A stretch of DNA of 64,000 bases, taken from NCBI RefSeq assembly GCF_006539525.1, contig NZ_BJNE01000005.1:1-64000 (forward strand), written 5' to 3'. The translations under genes and the position numbers were made by a program. The notes under the pieces are model-generated. The model worked only from the letters and a program-made list of their open reading frames with translations. It did not search any database and had not been told where the DNA came from. Numbering within the stretch: the stretch's first letter is position 1; every line of letters begins with the position of its first letter. This DNA comes from Glutamicibacter nicotianae (GTDB lineage Bacteria > Actinomycetota > Actinomycetes > Actinomycetales > Micrococcaceae). Below, piece after piece: positions 32,631 through 41,536 of the stretch.

Positions 32631-34172
32631 ATGACTGCTTCCCCACTCGTCACCCTGGACCTTACTGGAGCAACCGCCGATGACGTGATTGCGGTAGCCC
32701 GGCACAACGCGCAGATCCGCATCGCGCCACAGGTCTTCGAAGAACTGGCCACGGTTCGCGCCCACATCGATGCCCTCGCCTCGGCCGACACCCCGGTCTA
32801 TGGCATTTCCACCGGTTTCGGCGCCTTGGCTACCCGCCATATCGCGCCCGAGGACCGCGCGAAGCTGCAGCGTTCGCTGATCCGCTCGCACGCAGCCGGC
32901 ATGGGAGAACCGGTGGAGCGAGAAGTGGTGCGTGCGCTGATGTTCCTGCGCGCCAAGACCCTGGCCTCCGGCCGCACCGGCGTACGCCCGGTCGTGCTGG
33001 AGACCATGGTTGGACTGCTCAACGCCGGCATCACCCCGGTAGTGCGTGAATACGGTTCGCTGGGCTGCTCGGGCGACCTTGCCCCGCTCTCCCACTGTGC
33101 CCTGGTGCTGATGGGCGAAGGCGAAGCCACCGACCGCGAGGGCGTGCAGCGCCCCGTGCCGGAACTCCTCGCAGAGGCAGGACTGGAACCTGTGGAACTG
33201 GCGGAGAAGGAAGGCCTGGCGCTGGTCAACGGCACGGACGGCATGCTCGGCCAGCTGCTGATGGCGTTGGCGGATCTCGAAGAGCTCGCAGACATTGCCG
33301 ATGCCACCGCCGCCATGAGCGTCGAAGCCCAGATGGGCACCGACCAGGTCTTCCGCGCCGAACTGCACGAGCCGCTGCGCCCGCACCCGGGACAGGGCCG
33401 CAGCGCGGCGAACATGTACAACTTCCTTTCCGGTTCCCCCATTGTCGCCTCGCACTGCGAAGGCGATGGCCGGGTGCAGGATGCCTACTCGCTGCGCTGC
33501 TCCCCGCAGGTGACCGGCGCCGTGCGCGACACCATCGCCCACGCACGCCTGGTTGCCACCCGCGAACTGGCGGCGGCCATCGACAACCCAGTCGTGCTGC
33601 CTTCGGGCGAGGTCACCTCCAACGGCAACTTCCATGGCGCTCCGGTCGCCTATGTCCTGGACTTCCTGGCCATCGCGGTTGCCGATCTGGGCTCCATCGC
33701 CGAACGCCGCACCGACCGCATGCTCGACCCTGCCCGGTCCCGCGACCTGCCGGCTTTCCTGGCTGATGACCCGGGCGTGGACTCGGGCATGATGATCGCC
33801 CAGTACACCCAGGCGGGATTGGTTGCCGAGAATAAGCGCTTGGCCGTACCGGCGAGCGTGGATTCCATCCCGTCATCGGCAATGCAGGAGGACCATGTTT
33901 CCCTGGGCTGGCATGCGGCCCGCAAATTGCGCACCGCGGTGGGCAACCTGCGCCGCATCCTCGCCATTGAAATGCTGATTGCCGGCCGTGCGCTGGACCT
34001 GCGCAAGCCATTGCAGCCGGGGCCGGCCACCGGTGCCGTGCTGGAGCTGCTGCGCACCAAGGTCGCAGGTCCAGGCGAAGATCGTTTCCTCTCTGCCGAG
34101 CTGGAAGCGGCCTGCGAATTGCTGGCTACCGGCGAAGTGCATCGCGTGCTGGAACCCCATCTGGCGAAGTAG
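32631..34172 (+). CDS. hutH: Histidine ammonia-lyase
   Basis: Histidase converts histidine to urocanate and ammonia, the first step of the Hut pathway. The 513-residue protein is of normal length and has the MIO-cofactor region SLGCSGDLAPLSHCALVLMG. The usual Ala-Ser-Gly triad is Cys-Ser-Gly, as in Streptomyces histidases. Other conserved parts are VYGISTGFGALA (active-site Tyr) and NFHGAPVAYVLDFLA. ATG 32631 is preferred to TTG 32622. It has its own HutR-like site and stands apart from hutU and hutG. Confidence 0.96.
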   Translation: MTASPLVTLDLTGATADDVIAVARHNAQIRIAPQVFEELATVRAHIDALASADTPVYGISTGFGALATRHIAPEDRAKLQRSLIRSHAAGMGEPVEREVVRALMFLRAKTLASGRTGVRPVVLETMVGLLNAGITPVVREYGSLGCSGDLAPLSHCALVLMGEGEATDREGVQRPVPELLAEAGLEPVELAEKEGLALVNGTDGMLGQLLMALADLEELADIADATAAMSVEAQMGTDQVFRAELHEPLRPHPGQGRSAANMYNFLSGSPIVASHCEGDGRVQDAYSLRCSPQVTGAVRDTIAHARLVATRELAAAIDNPVVLPSGEVTSNGNFHGAPVAYVLDFLAIAVADLGSIAERRTDRMLDPARSRDLPAFLADDPGVDSGMMIAQYTQAGLVAENKRLAVPASVDSIPSSAMQEDHVSLGWHAARKLRTAVGNLRRILAIEMLIAGRALDLRKPLQPGPATGAVLELLRTKVAGPGEDRFLSAELEAACELLATGEVHRVLEPHLAK

Positions 34173-34282
34173 CTGTTCGGGGGCCACTATGTGGGGTGCC
34201 GGACATTGCTGGGGCATCTGCGGGCAAGGGGCGTAAACTTGGATACCGGGAAACCACTTACCTCGCGTGAAAGAATCATCTA

Positions 34283-34705
34283 ATGCAACGCACCATGTTC
34301 AAGTCCAAGATCCACCGGGCGACTGTCACCCAGGCTGACCTGCACTACGTAGGCTCGGTCACCGTTGACTCCGAGCTGCTCGAAGCCTCGGATATCCTGC
34401 CCGGTGAACTGGTCAGCATCGTCGACATCACCAACGGCGCACGTCTGGAAACCTACACCATTGCCGGCGAGCCTGGCAGCGGGGTTATCGGCATCAACGG
34501 CGCGGCCGCGCACCTGGTGCACCCGGGGGATCTGGTCATCCTGATCAGCTACGCGCAGATGGAAGATGCCGAGGCGCGCAGCTACATGCCCAGCGTGGTG
34601 CATGTGGATGCCGATAACCGGATCATCCACCTGGGTGATGACCCTGCCGAGGCAGTGGCCGACGGGGTGCAGACCCCGCCGCACGCACTGCTGAACAGCA
34701 AGTAA
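34283..34705 (+). CDS. panD: Aspartate 1-decarboxylase
   Basis: PanD makes beta-alanine from aspartate for pantothenate and coenzyme A synthesis. The 140-residue precursor has the conserved self-cleavage site in [10 protein letters not shown] (Gly-Ser, pyruvoyl formed from the Ser at about residue 25) and the segment [24 protein letters not shown]. It is 110 bp downstream of hutH and may have its own promoter near the TTGGATACC stretch. No panB or panC is nearby. Confidence 0.95.
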   Translation: MQRTMFKSKIHRATVTQADLHYVGSVTVDSELLEASDILPGELVSIVDITNGARLETYTIAGEPGSGVIGINGAAAHLVHPGDLVILISYAQMEDAEARSYMPSVVHVDADNRIIHLGDDPAEAVADGVQTPPHALLNSK

Positions 34706-34712
34706 TCCAGCT

Positions 34713-37166
34713 TCACAAGGCCAGCCGGCGCGCAAGATATTGCGCAGTCCGGCTGGCCTTGTTGTGCGCCACCTGCGTCGGGGTCCCCTCGGCAACAATG
34801 CGCCCGCCGCCATCTCCGCCGGCAGGTCCCATGTCAATCACCCAGTCGCTGGCGGCCACCACATCCATCTGGTGCTCCACCACGATAACGGTGTTGCCTT
34901 GGTCGACGAGCTGCTGCAGCTGCGATACCAGCAGCTGCACGTCGGCAGGGTGCAAACCGGTGGTCGGTTCATCGAGCAGGTAGAGCGTGTGCCCACGGCG
35001 CTGCCGCTGCAGCTCAGTGGCCAGCTTGATGCGCTGGGCCTCGCCCCCTGACATTTCGGTAGCTGGCTGGCCTAGCTGCAGGTAGCCGAGGCCGACTTCG
35101 CGCAGGGTAGCCAGCGCCCGAGCCGCCGCAGGAATCCCGGAGAGGAATTCCTCGGCTTCGCTCACATCCAGCTCAAGGATCTGGGCAATGTTCTTGCCCC
35201 GGTACTCGACCTCAAGGGTCTGCTCGTTGTATCGGGCTCCGTGGCATTCTGGGCATGGCCCATAGGTCCCGGGCAGGAAGAGCAATTCGATTTCCAGATA
35301 GCCTTCGCCTTGGCAGGTTTCGCAGCGTCCGCCGGCGACATTGAAGGAGAACCGGCCAGCACTGTAGCCGCGTTCCCTGGACAGCGGCAGTTCGGAAAAC
35401 GCCTTGCGGACCGCATCGAACAGGCCCGTGTAGGTGGCGACATTGGATCTCGGGGTGCGTCCGATGGGTTTCTGGTCCATCAGCACCACCCGGCTGAGCT
35501 GCTGTGCCCCGGTCACCTCGGCGATCACCGCGCGTTCAGTTGCCACCTCAAGCTCTTCCGCTTCGGCCACTGGGCCGCCCGCAGCCTGGGCCAGGGCCCC
35601 GCAGACCAGGCTGGACTTTCCGGAGCCGGACACACCGGTGACCGAACAGAAGACTCCCAGCGGGAACGCCGCATCCACTCCCGCAAGGTTGTGCAGTTCC
35701 ACTCCGCGAAGGCGCACCCATCCACCGGGTTCACGCTGCTCGCGCCGCGGCGCCGGCCCCGGATCTAGGAAACGCCGGGTCACGGATGCTTCGATTTCGG
35801 ATAGGCCGGCGACTTCTCCGCTGTAGAGCACCTGCCCGCCGTTGCTGCCCGCACCCGGCCCGACGTCGACAATCCACTGCGCACGGCAGACCACATCCAT
35901 GTTGTGCTCCACCACGAACACCGAGTTGCCTTCGGCCTTGAGCGCATCGAGCACCTCGATCAGCGGCTGCACATCGGCCGGGTGCAGCCCTGCAGATGGC
36001 TCATCGAGCACGTAGATGACACCGAACAAGCCTGCGCGCAGCTGGGTGGCAATACGCAAGCGCTGCATCTCCCCCGGCGACAGCGTCGGCGTGCCACGGT
36101 CCAGGCTCAGGTAGCCCAGCCCGAGCTCCACCAGCACTTCGACCCTGCCCAGCAGGTCGGCGCTGATGGTGCTCACTACTTCGGCCTGCGCTTCAGTCCC
36201 GGCCTCGGCTGCGAAGGGGCGCAAGAGCCCGGCCAGCGAACTGAGCGGCTTGCGGTTGAATTGCGCAATATCCAGGCCGCCAAAGGTGACCTGCAGGGCG
36301 TCGGGGCGGAAGCCCGTCCCCGAGCATTCCGGGCAATCCTGCGAATGCATGAACGCCAGCGCTTTGGTGCGCAAGTTTTCGCTTTTAGAGGTTGCGACCG
36401 TGTGCCGGACATAGCGTTCGGCGCTCCAGAACCGTCCCTTGTAGGGTTTGGCCACGCGGTCGCGTTCCGGGGTCACTTCCACTACGGGCTGTTCCTCGGT
36501 GAACAGCAGCCACTGTCGTGCCTCAGCGGGCAGCTGCTGGAACGGGACGTCGATGTCGTAGCCAAGGTGCGTGGTGATGTCCCGCAAGTTCTTGCCCTGC
36601 CAGGCCCCCGGCCAGGCGGCAATGGCCCCGTCCCTGATGCTCAGTGAGGGATCTGGTACCAGCGAGGCCTCGCTGACCGAATGCACCGTCCCCGCACCGT
36701 GGCAGTGCGTGCAGGCACCCGCTGCGGTGTTGGTGGAAAAGGCGTCCGAATCCAGGCGTGCTGCCCCGTCGGGGTAGTCGCCGGCGCGCGAGAACAGCAT
36801 GCGCACCGAGTTGGACAGCGTGGTCAGGGTTCCGACCGTGGACCGCGAACTGGCGGAGCCACGCCGTTGCTGCAGGGCCACGGCCGGTGGAAGTCCGGAG
36901 ATGAATTCCACCTTGGGCGTGTGCCCCTGGGCGATGAGCCTTCGGGCGTAGGGCGCCACGGACTCCAGGAACCGGCGCTGGGATTCGGCGAAGATCGTGC
37001 CGAAGGCCAGGGAGGATTTCCCGGAACCTGAAACCCCGGTGAAGGCGACAATGGCATCGCGCGGGATACGCACCTCGACATTGTCCAGGTTGTTCTCATT
37101 GGCGCCCCGCACATGGATGAATCCGTCGTGCTCGGCAGGGGCCCGGGAGGATGCAAAGCTGTTCAT
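34713..37166 (-). CDS. UvrA-like excinuclease ATPase paralog
   Basis: The 817-residue protein has two UvrA-type ABC modules: Walker A GVSGSGKSSLAFGT near the N-terminus and GVSGSGKSSLVCG near residue 520, with signature motifs TLSPGEMQRLRIA and EMSGGEAQRIKLA. Two Cys-rich zinc sites are present (CTHCHGAG.. and CETCQGEGYLEIELLFLP..CPECHG). It is shorter than canonical UvrA (about 950), like the UvrA2/DrrC group that gives resistance to DNA-binding drugs. ATG 37166 is taken; GTG 37175 is possible. The true housekeeping UvrA is probably elsewhere. Confidence 0.9.
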   Translation of the reverse strand: MNSFASSRAPAEHDGFIHVRGANENNLDNVEVRIPRDAIVAFTGVSGSGKSSLAFGTIFAESQRRFLESVAPYARRLIAQGHTPKVEFISGLPPAVALQQRRGSASSRSTVGTLTTLSNSVRMLFSRAGDYPDGAARLDSDAFSTNTAAGACTHCHGAGTVHSVSEASLVPDPSLSIRDGAIAAWPGAWQGKNLRDITTHLGYDIDVPFQQLPAEARQWLLFTEEQPVVEVTPERDRVAKPYKGRFWSAERYVRHTVATSKSENLRTKALAFMHSQDCPECSGTGFRPDALQVTFGGLDIAQFNRKPLSSLAGLLRPFAAEAGTEAQAEVVSTISADLLGRVEVLVELGLGYLSLDRGTPTLSPGEMQRLRIATQLRAGLFGVIYVLDEPSAGLHPADVQPLIEVLDALKAEGNSVFVVEHNMDVVCRAQWIVDVGPGAGSNGGQVLYSGEVAGLSEIEASVTRRFLDPGPAPRREQREPGGWVRLRGVELHNLAGVDAAFPLGVFCSVTGVSGSGKSSLVCGALAQAAGGPVAEAEELEVATERAVIAEVTGAQQLSRVVLMDQKPIGRTPRSNVATYTGLFDAVRKAFSELPLSRERGYSAGRFSFNVAGGRCETCQGEGYLEIELLFLPGTYGPCPECHGARYNEQTLEVEYRGKNIAQILELDVSEAEEFLSGIPAAARALATLREVGLGYLQLGQPATEMSGGEAQRIKLATELQRQRRGHTLYLLDEPTTGLHPADVQLLVSQLQQLVDQGNTVIVVEHQMDVVAASDWVIDMGPAGGDGGGRIVAEGTPTQVAHNKASRTAQYLARRLAL

Positions 37167-37219
37167 CTTCCCCACACTATGCGCACGTGCACGCTCGGCT
37201 CAATTCGCCGGCCGCTGGC

Positions 37220-37585
37220 TCACCCTTCGGCCTGGCAGGCCGCATCCGGGCAGCCTTGCCAGGTTTTCGAGAATAACCCAACGATGTCGATGCTGTGGTC
37301 CAGCGGGTAGTACGCATCGACTTTGCCATGGATGCGCGTTGCCGCCTGTTCGACTGCCAAGTGGAAGAACCGGCAGACTTCCGAGTAGTGCCACACCTGG
37401 GCAATCAGGTCGACCAGCTGCTCGTGCGTCAGCGGCCTGCTTGGTTCGTATCCGGCTTCACCGAAGGCCCGGTACACGATGCTTTCCGTGAGTTCATGGC
37501 CTTTGCCGCAATCGCACCAGGCCAAGCCGCGGCTGGGCATCGACCACACGTCGAAACTGCTTCCAGCGGAGCTCTCGATTTCCAT
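37220..37585 (-). CDS. Conserved hypothetical protein
   Basis: The 121-residue cytoplasmic protein is intact, with GGAGGA before ATG 37585 and normal codon use. It has a CDCGKGHELT segment near residue 30, a Cys pair suggestive of metal binding. Most of the rest looks helical (HYSEVCRFFHLAVEQAATRIHGK), and it ends with CPDAAC. I do not recognise a family. It lies upstream of the UvrA-like gene on the same strand with a gap of about 50 bp. Confidence 0.6.
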   Translation of the reverse strand: MEIESSAGSSFDVWSMPSRGLAWCDCGKGHELTESIVYRAFGEAGYEPSRPLTHEQLVDLIAQVWHYSEVCRFFHLAVEQAATRIHGKVDAYYPLDHSIDIVGLFSKTWQGCPDAACQAEG

Positions 37586-37753
37586 CTTGTCCTCCAATGT
37601 TCAAGTCTGGCTGGGCTCCCCAATGTACTGGCCGCGGCCTACAGTTTGGCTCGGTGGATTAATAGCCTCTTGCCCGCAACGGCTTTGCTTGGCATAGTCA
37701 TTTTGGGTCGGCAAGTTCAGCCAGCCGACGGATTGAGGCCAAGGAGAACAGTT

Positions 37754-38239
37754 ATGACCGGGCGTTCCCACCCCGATACCAGCGATGGCGCACCGCACCG
37801 GCAATGGAATGAGCTGCTGCAGGAGATGCGCGTAATGCAAACCGGTGTGCAGATCCTTGCAGCTTTCCTCGTGGTGCTGCCGTTCCAGGCACGATTCGAG
37901 ATGCTCAGCCGCACCGACGAAATCGTCTACATCATCCTGCTGGTCGCTGCCACCTTGCTGATTCTGCTGCTGATCACGCCCGTGGCAGTGCACCGCTATT
38001 TCTTCGGCCAGCGGCTGAAGCAGCAGACGGTCAATCTGGGACATGTCATCGTCAAGATCGTGGGCATTGGCGTGGGACTGCTGGTCTCGGGCTGCGTCTG
38101 GTTTGTGCTGCAAGTTCTTTTCGGCTGGCAGATCGGGGCGTGGGTCGGCGGGCCGCTGATCCTGGTGGCCTTGTTCCTGCTCTTGGCGCTGCCACGGATC
38201 CTGATCCCGGACCATGCACAGGACAAGTCAGGGACGTGA
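37754..38239 (+). CDS. DUF6328-like four-helix membrane protein
   Basis: The 161-residue protein begins with an acidic/His-rich cytoplasmic segment (WNELLQEMRVMQTGVQILAAFLVVLPF), followed by four hydrophobic helices (about 42-62, 76-95, 112-135 and 140-155). The ELLQEMRVMQTGVQILFAFL-like stretch is typical of the DUF6328 family, which is common in actinobacteria and of unknown function. AAGGAG before ATG 37754 fixes the start. It overlaps the 3' end of the convergent MpaB-like gene by 12 bp. Confidence 0.75.
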   Translation: MTGRSHPDTSDGAPHRQWNELLQEMRVMQTGVQILAAFLVVLPFQARFEMLSRTDEIVYIILLVAATLLILLLITPVAVHRYFFGQRLKQQTVNLGHVIVKIVGIGVGLLVSGCVWFVLQVLFGWQIGAWVGGPLILVALFLLLALPRILIPDHAQDKSGT

Positions 38240-39052
38240 GTTTCCGCCGGCACGGGCCATTTTCTCGACCCGTCGCAAGACCAGGCGCATCGGGGCATGC
38301 CGGATGAACCGCGGCAGAATCCGCGTGGCCACCCTGGCAACAGCGATCACCCGGGCGTTGCGCTTCGCGGCCGTACCGGTGAGGCGATAGCCGAAGTCCT
38401 CGCGCACCGAGGCCGGCAGCTGCGCGATGGTCACATCCCGCATCAGCGGCATGCCCATCCGGATCCACCACGGAGCGTTGCGGGCTTCGAAAAGCTCGCG
38501 GGCCAGCGCCCGGGTCTGCTCGGTGACGTGCAGCGTGGCGAGGTTCTGCGCAAAGTATTCATCGAATCGGCTCAGGTTCCTGGGCCAGTAATCTCCCGGC
38601 ATCTGCAAGGCATCGCCGAGCCGCGCGTACTGCGAGTAGAGCTCTTCCTGCTCGTTCTTGCTTTCTTCCAGGATCTGGCCGGCAATGGTCCGTGCCGAAT
38701 CATAGAGGGTGGCCGCTACCCACAATTGCAGCTTCGGATCCAGCGCTGAATAGGCGGGCATGCCCTTCGAGCGCGTTCCGCGCACGGGCCGATGCGCCGC
38801 GTTGACGTAATCGATGATGGTTCGCTGCTGTGGTGCCGTGCCGTTGCTCAGCGCATAGATGTACCCGAGGGTATGGACCAGGCGGCTCAGCGGGTTGGCC
38901 GCGAAGCCCGAGTGCTCGGCAATAGCCCGTCCGATCTGCGGGTGGGCCAACTGGAGCAGGATGGCGCGGCCGGCTCCGAGCAGCAGCCCGGCTTCCGGCG
39001 CGATCCGGGAAAACAGCTCGCCATTTTCTCCGGACTGGTTCCTGTGCTCCAT
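38228..39052 (-). CDS. MpaB/DUF2236-family oxygenase-like protein
   Basis: The 274-residue protein has the DUF2236 pattern LLLGAGRAILLQLAHPQIGRAIAEHS near the start, the core VNAAHRPVRG (His/Arg of the proposed haem pocket) and DEYFAQNLATLHVTEQT. Relatives include latex-clearing protein and the fungal oxygenase MpaB; most are predicted haem oxygenases of unknown substrate. It ends overlapping the convergent membrane protein gene. It is unrelated to the ribose operon that follows on the same strand. Confidence 0.78.
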   Translation of the reverse strand: MEHRNQSGENGELFSRIAPEAGLLLGAGRAILLQLAHPQIGRAIAEHSGFAANPLSRLVHTLGYIYALSNGTAPQQRTIIDYVNAAHRPVRGTRSKGMPAYSALDPKLQLWVAATLYDSARTIAGQILEESKNEQEELYSQYARLGDALQMPGDYWPRNLSRFDEYFAQNLATLHVTEQTRALARELFEARNAPWWIRMGMPLMRDVTIAQLPASVREDFGYRLTGTAAKRNARVIAVARVATRILPRFIRHAPMRLVLRRVEKMARAGGNSRP

Positions 39053-39085
39053 AATCCCATTCTAGGCAGCCGCTGGGACGCGAAA

Positions 39086-39116
39086 GCCGGCGCCCGCACT
39101 TGCGGCGGGCACCGGC
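39086..39116 (-). terminator. Terminator of the rbs operon
   Basis: On the minus strand GCCGG..GCCCGC pairs with GCGGGC..CCGGC around a 7-nt loop, with a single mismatch, followed by TTTCG, 15 bp after the rbsD stop codon. Confidence 0.65.
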
Positions 39117-39130
39117 TCACGGCTGGCTGG

Positions 39131-39514
39131 TCAGAAAGCTACACCGCAGTGCAGGATCACGTTGGCGTACGGGGTCGCCTCGCCGGTGCGCACGATGACC
39201 TTGGCCTGGGGCAGCTGTGCCTTGAGCTCTTCATGGGAGATGAACTGGGGATCCAGGCCCTTGGTGCGGCACAGTTCCTGCACGGGGCCATTCTCTGCTT
39301 CAGATGCCAAGGTGCTGTTCTCGATCACCAGGTTTCGGGCCAGGACATCGAGCACCTGCTCGAAGCTGAGCACCCCCTGGACCAGGGCCAGGTCGATGAC
39401 CTGCGGGCCGTGCGGAAGCGGCAGTCCGCAGTCAGCGATCACCACGGTGTCAGTGTGCCCGCAGGTGGCCAAGGCGGCCAGCAACGGAGCGTTGAGAATT
39501 TCGGATTTCAGCAC
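39131..39514 (-). CDS. rbsD: D-ribose pyranase
   Basis: RbsD interconverts beta-pyranose and beta-furanose ribose so that ribokinase can use it. The 127-residue protein has the family features ALATCGHTDTVVIADCGLPLP (catalytic His and Asp) and the C-terminal EATPYANVILHCGVAF. It is the last gene of the rbsRACBKD operon, 36 bp after rbsK. Confidence 0.93.
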   Translation of the reverse strand: MLKSEILNAPLLAALATCGHTDTVVIADCGLPLPHGPQVIDLALVQGVLSFEQVLDVLARNLVIENSTLASEAENGPVQELCRTKGLDPQFISHEELKAQLPQAKVIVRTGEATPYANVILHCGVAF

Positions 39515-39550
39515 AGAGGCTTCCTTAAGGTCTTGCTCGAATAAGGGGGC

Positions 39551-40474
39551 TTAGAGGTTCTGCAGGGAACGCGGGTAGGAAGCCTGGGCTCCGTGGGCCT
39601 GCACCGTCAGGGCCGCGAACTTGCCGGCGAATTCCGCTGCCTGCGCCAAGTCGTCCCCATTGGCCAGGCGGGCGGCCAGCGCACCGGTGAACGCGTCGCC
39701 GGCACCGGTGGTGTCCACGGCCTTGACCTTTACCGCGGGCAGCGCGCGAACCTGCGCTCCGCCGTTTTCCAAGGGGGCGCGGTCGGCGACCAGGCAGCCG
39801 TTGGCGCCGAGGGTGATCACCACGCTGTCGATGCCTTCGTCCACCAGCAACCCGGCGAGGCGCTCATACTTGCCCGCGAATTCCAGGTTCAGCTGCGGGT
39901 TCAGCTGCTGCAGCACTGCCTCTGCCTCATGCTCGTTGACCACCAGCGGGTTGGCCTTGAGCAGGTACTCGCGGTCCAATTCGATCACCGGCGCCAGGTT
40001 GAGCACGATGCGGTCGGTGGCGGCATCCATGGCTGCCTTGATGCCCGAGGCAGGGATTTCCCCCTGCAGCACCAGGATGCCCTCGATGCTCCCGGCGGCC
40101 TGCACTGCCTCACCGGTGACCGTCGAGTTGGCTCCGGAGACCACGGCGATGGAGTTCTCCGCAGCGGAGTCCACCTGGATGATGGCGACGCCGGTCGGCT
40201 CGCTGGCGCGGGTGACGCGATCCAGCTTGACGCCGGCTTCCTCAAGCTGTCCCAAAGCGATGCCGGCGTGCGAGTCGTTGCCGACCGCGCCGATGAATTC
40301 GGTGATGGCGCCGGCCAGGGCCGCGGCCAGTGCCTGGTTGGCACCCTTGCCGCCGGGCGAGAGCTGGTAGGAATCTGCCAGCACGGTTTCGCCCGGGCCG
40401 GGCAGGCGGGCCATCAACGCGGTGATGTCCACGTTGCTTGAGCCCACAATGGTGACCTGGATGTGCTGCTGCAT
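39551..40474 (-). CDS. rbsK: Ribokinase
   Basis: Ribokinase phosphorylates ribose to ribose 5-phosphate. The 307-residue PfkB protein has SPGGKGANQALAAA near the N-terminus and the active-site DTTGAGDAFTGALAARLA near the C-terminus. It is the fifth gene of the operon, downstream of rbsB and upstream of rbsD. Confidence 0.95.
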   Translation of the reverse strand: MQQHIQVTIVGSSNVDITALMARLPGPGETVLADSYQLSPGGKGANQALAAALAGAITEFIGAVGNDSHAGIALGQLEEAGVKLDRVTRASEPTGVAIIQVDSAAENSIAVVSGANSTVTGEAVQAAGSIEGILVLQGEIPASGIKAAMDAATDRIVLNLAPVIELDREYLLKANPLVVNEHEAEAVLQQLNPQLNLEFAGKYERLAGLLVDEGIDSVVITLGANGCLVADRAPLENGGAQVRALPAVKVKAVDTTGAGDAFTGALAARLANGDDLAQAAEFAGKFAALTVQAHGAQASYPRSLQNL

Positions 40475-40549
40475 GGTTATTCCCCTGGTTCTCGTTGCCC
40501 GGCGGCCGATGGGTGCCGGTGTCCTGCTTGATGCCTGCTATTGAGCAGA

Positions 40550-41485
40550 TTACTCGCCTGCGTACTCGGCGATGTTCTTCTCGTCGACGGTATCAACGGC
40601 AACCTGCACGTTGGCTTCGACTTCCTCGCCCTTGATGGCCTTGGCCAGGATCTGCACCGACTGCTTGCCCAGCTCGGCAGGGTTCTGCGCGATGGTGGCA
40701 ACCAGGGTGCCGTCCTCGACGGCCTTGAAGCCATCTTCGGTGCCGTCGAAGCCGACCACCTTGACGTCCTTGCCGGCCTTGTCGCCCAGCGCCTGGATGG
40801 CGCCCAAAGCCATTTCGTCGTTCATCGCCAGGATGCCGGTGGCATCCGGGTTGGCCTGCATCAGGTTAGTGACCACGTCCAATGCCTCGGCACGGTCGAA
40901 GTTGGCGGTCTGCGAGGAGACGACCTCGATGTCCTTGTACTCGGCCAGGCCCTTGTCGAACCCTTCGCCGCGCTCGTTGGTTGCCGAAGCGCCGGGAACG
41001 CCTTCGAGCACGATGATCTTGCCCTTGCCGTCCAGCGACTCGGCCAGCGCCTTGGCTGCCTGCTCGCCGCCGGCCACGTTGTCCGACGCCACGAAGGAAG
41101 CGATCTTGGTGTCGCCTACGGCGCGGTCCACGGCAACGATTGGCAGGCCGGCCTCGACAACCGGGGCCAGGCCGGCTTCGGCGGTTTCGGTGTCCACGGC
41201 GTTGATGATCAGGCCGGCGGAACCGTTGGTTGCGGCGGTGGCCAGCTGGTTGGCCTGGGTTGCGGAGTCGTTCTGCGCGTCGACCACCGACAGGTCGATG
41301 CCCTGGGCTTCGGCCTCGGCTTCGGCGCCATCGCGCAGGTCGACGAAGAACGGGTTGTTCAGGGTGGACACTGCCAAGGTGGCCGAGCCGGCTTCGGCTT
41401 CGGTGCCGCGGTTGCAGGCGGCGGTGCCCAGCACCAGGGCCAGGCCGACGGTGACGGCTGCGGTCTTGCGCACGATGTTCTTCAT
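40550..41485 (-). CDS. rbsB: Ribose ABC transporter substrate-binding lipoprotein
   Basis: The 311-residue protein has a signal peptide ending in a lipobox LGTAAC (Cys near residue 24) and the periplasmic-binding-protein type 1 fold of RbsB (STLNNPFFVDLRDGAEAEAEAQGI, FVASDNVAGGEQAAKAL, AMNDEMALGAIQAL). It binds ribose outside the cell and delivers it to RbsC. It is the fourth gene of the operon. GGAGA precedes the ATG. Confidence 0.95.
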   Translation of the reverse strand: MKNIVRKTAAVTVGLALVLGTAACNRGTEAEAGSATLAVSTLNNPFFVDLRDGAEAEAEAQGIDLSVVDAQNDSATQANQLATAATNGSAGLIINAVDTETAEAGLAPVVEAGLPIVAVDRAVGDTKIASFVASDNVAGGEQAAKALAESLDGKGKIIVLEGVPGASATNERGEGFDKGLAEYKDIEVVSSQTANFDRAEALDVVTNLMQANPDATGILAMNDEMALGAIQALGDKAGKDVKVVGFDGTEDGFKAVEDGTLVATIAQNPAELGKQSVQILAKAIKGEEVEANVQVAVDTVDEKNIAEYAGE

Positions 41486-41536
41486 GGGGGTTCTCCTTTG
41501 AACTGCTGTTGGATTATTGGGTTCGGGGTGGAAAAT

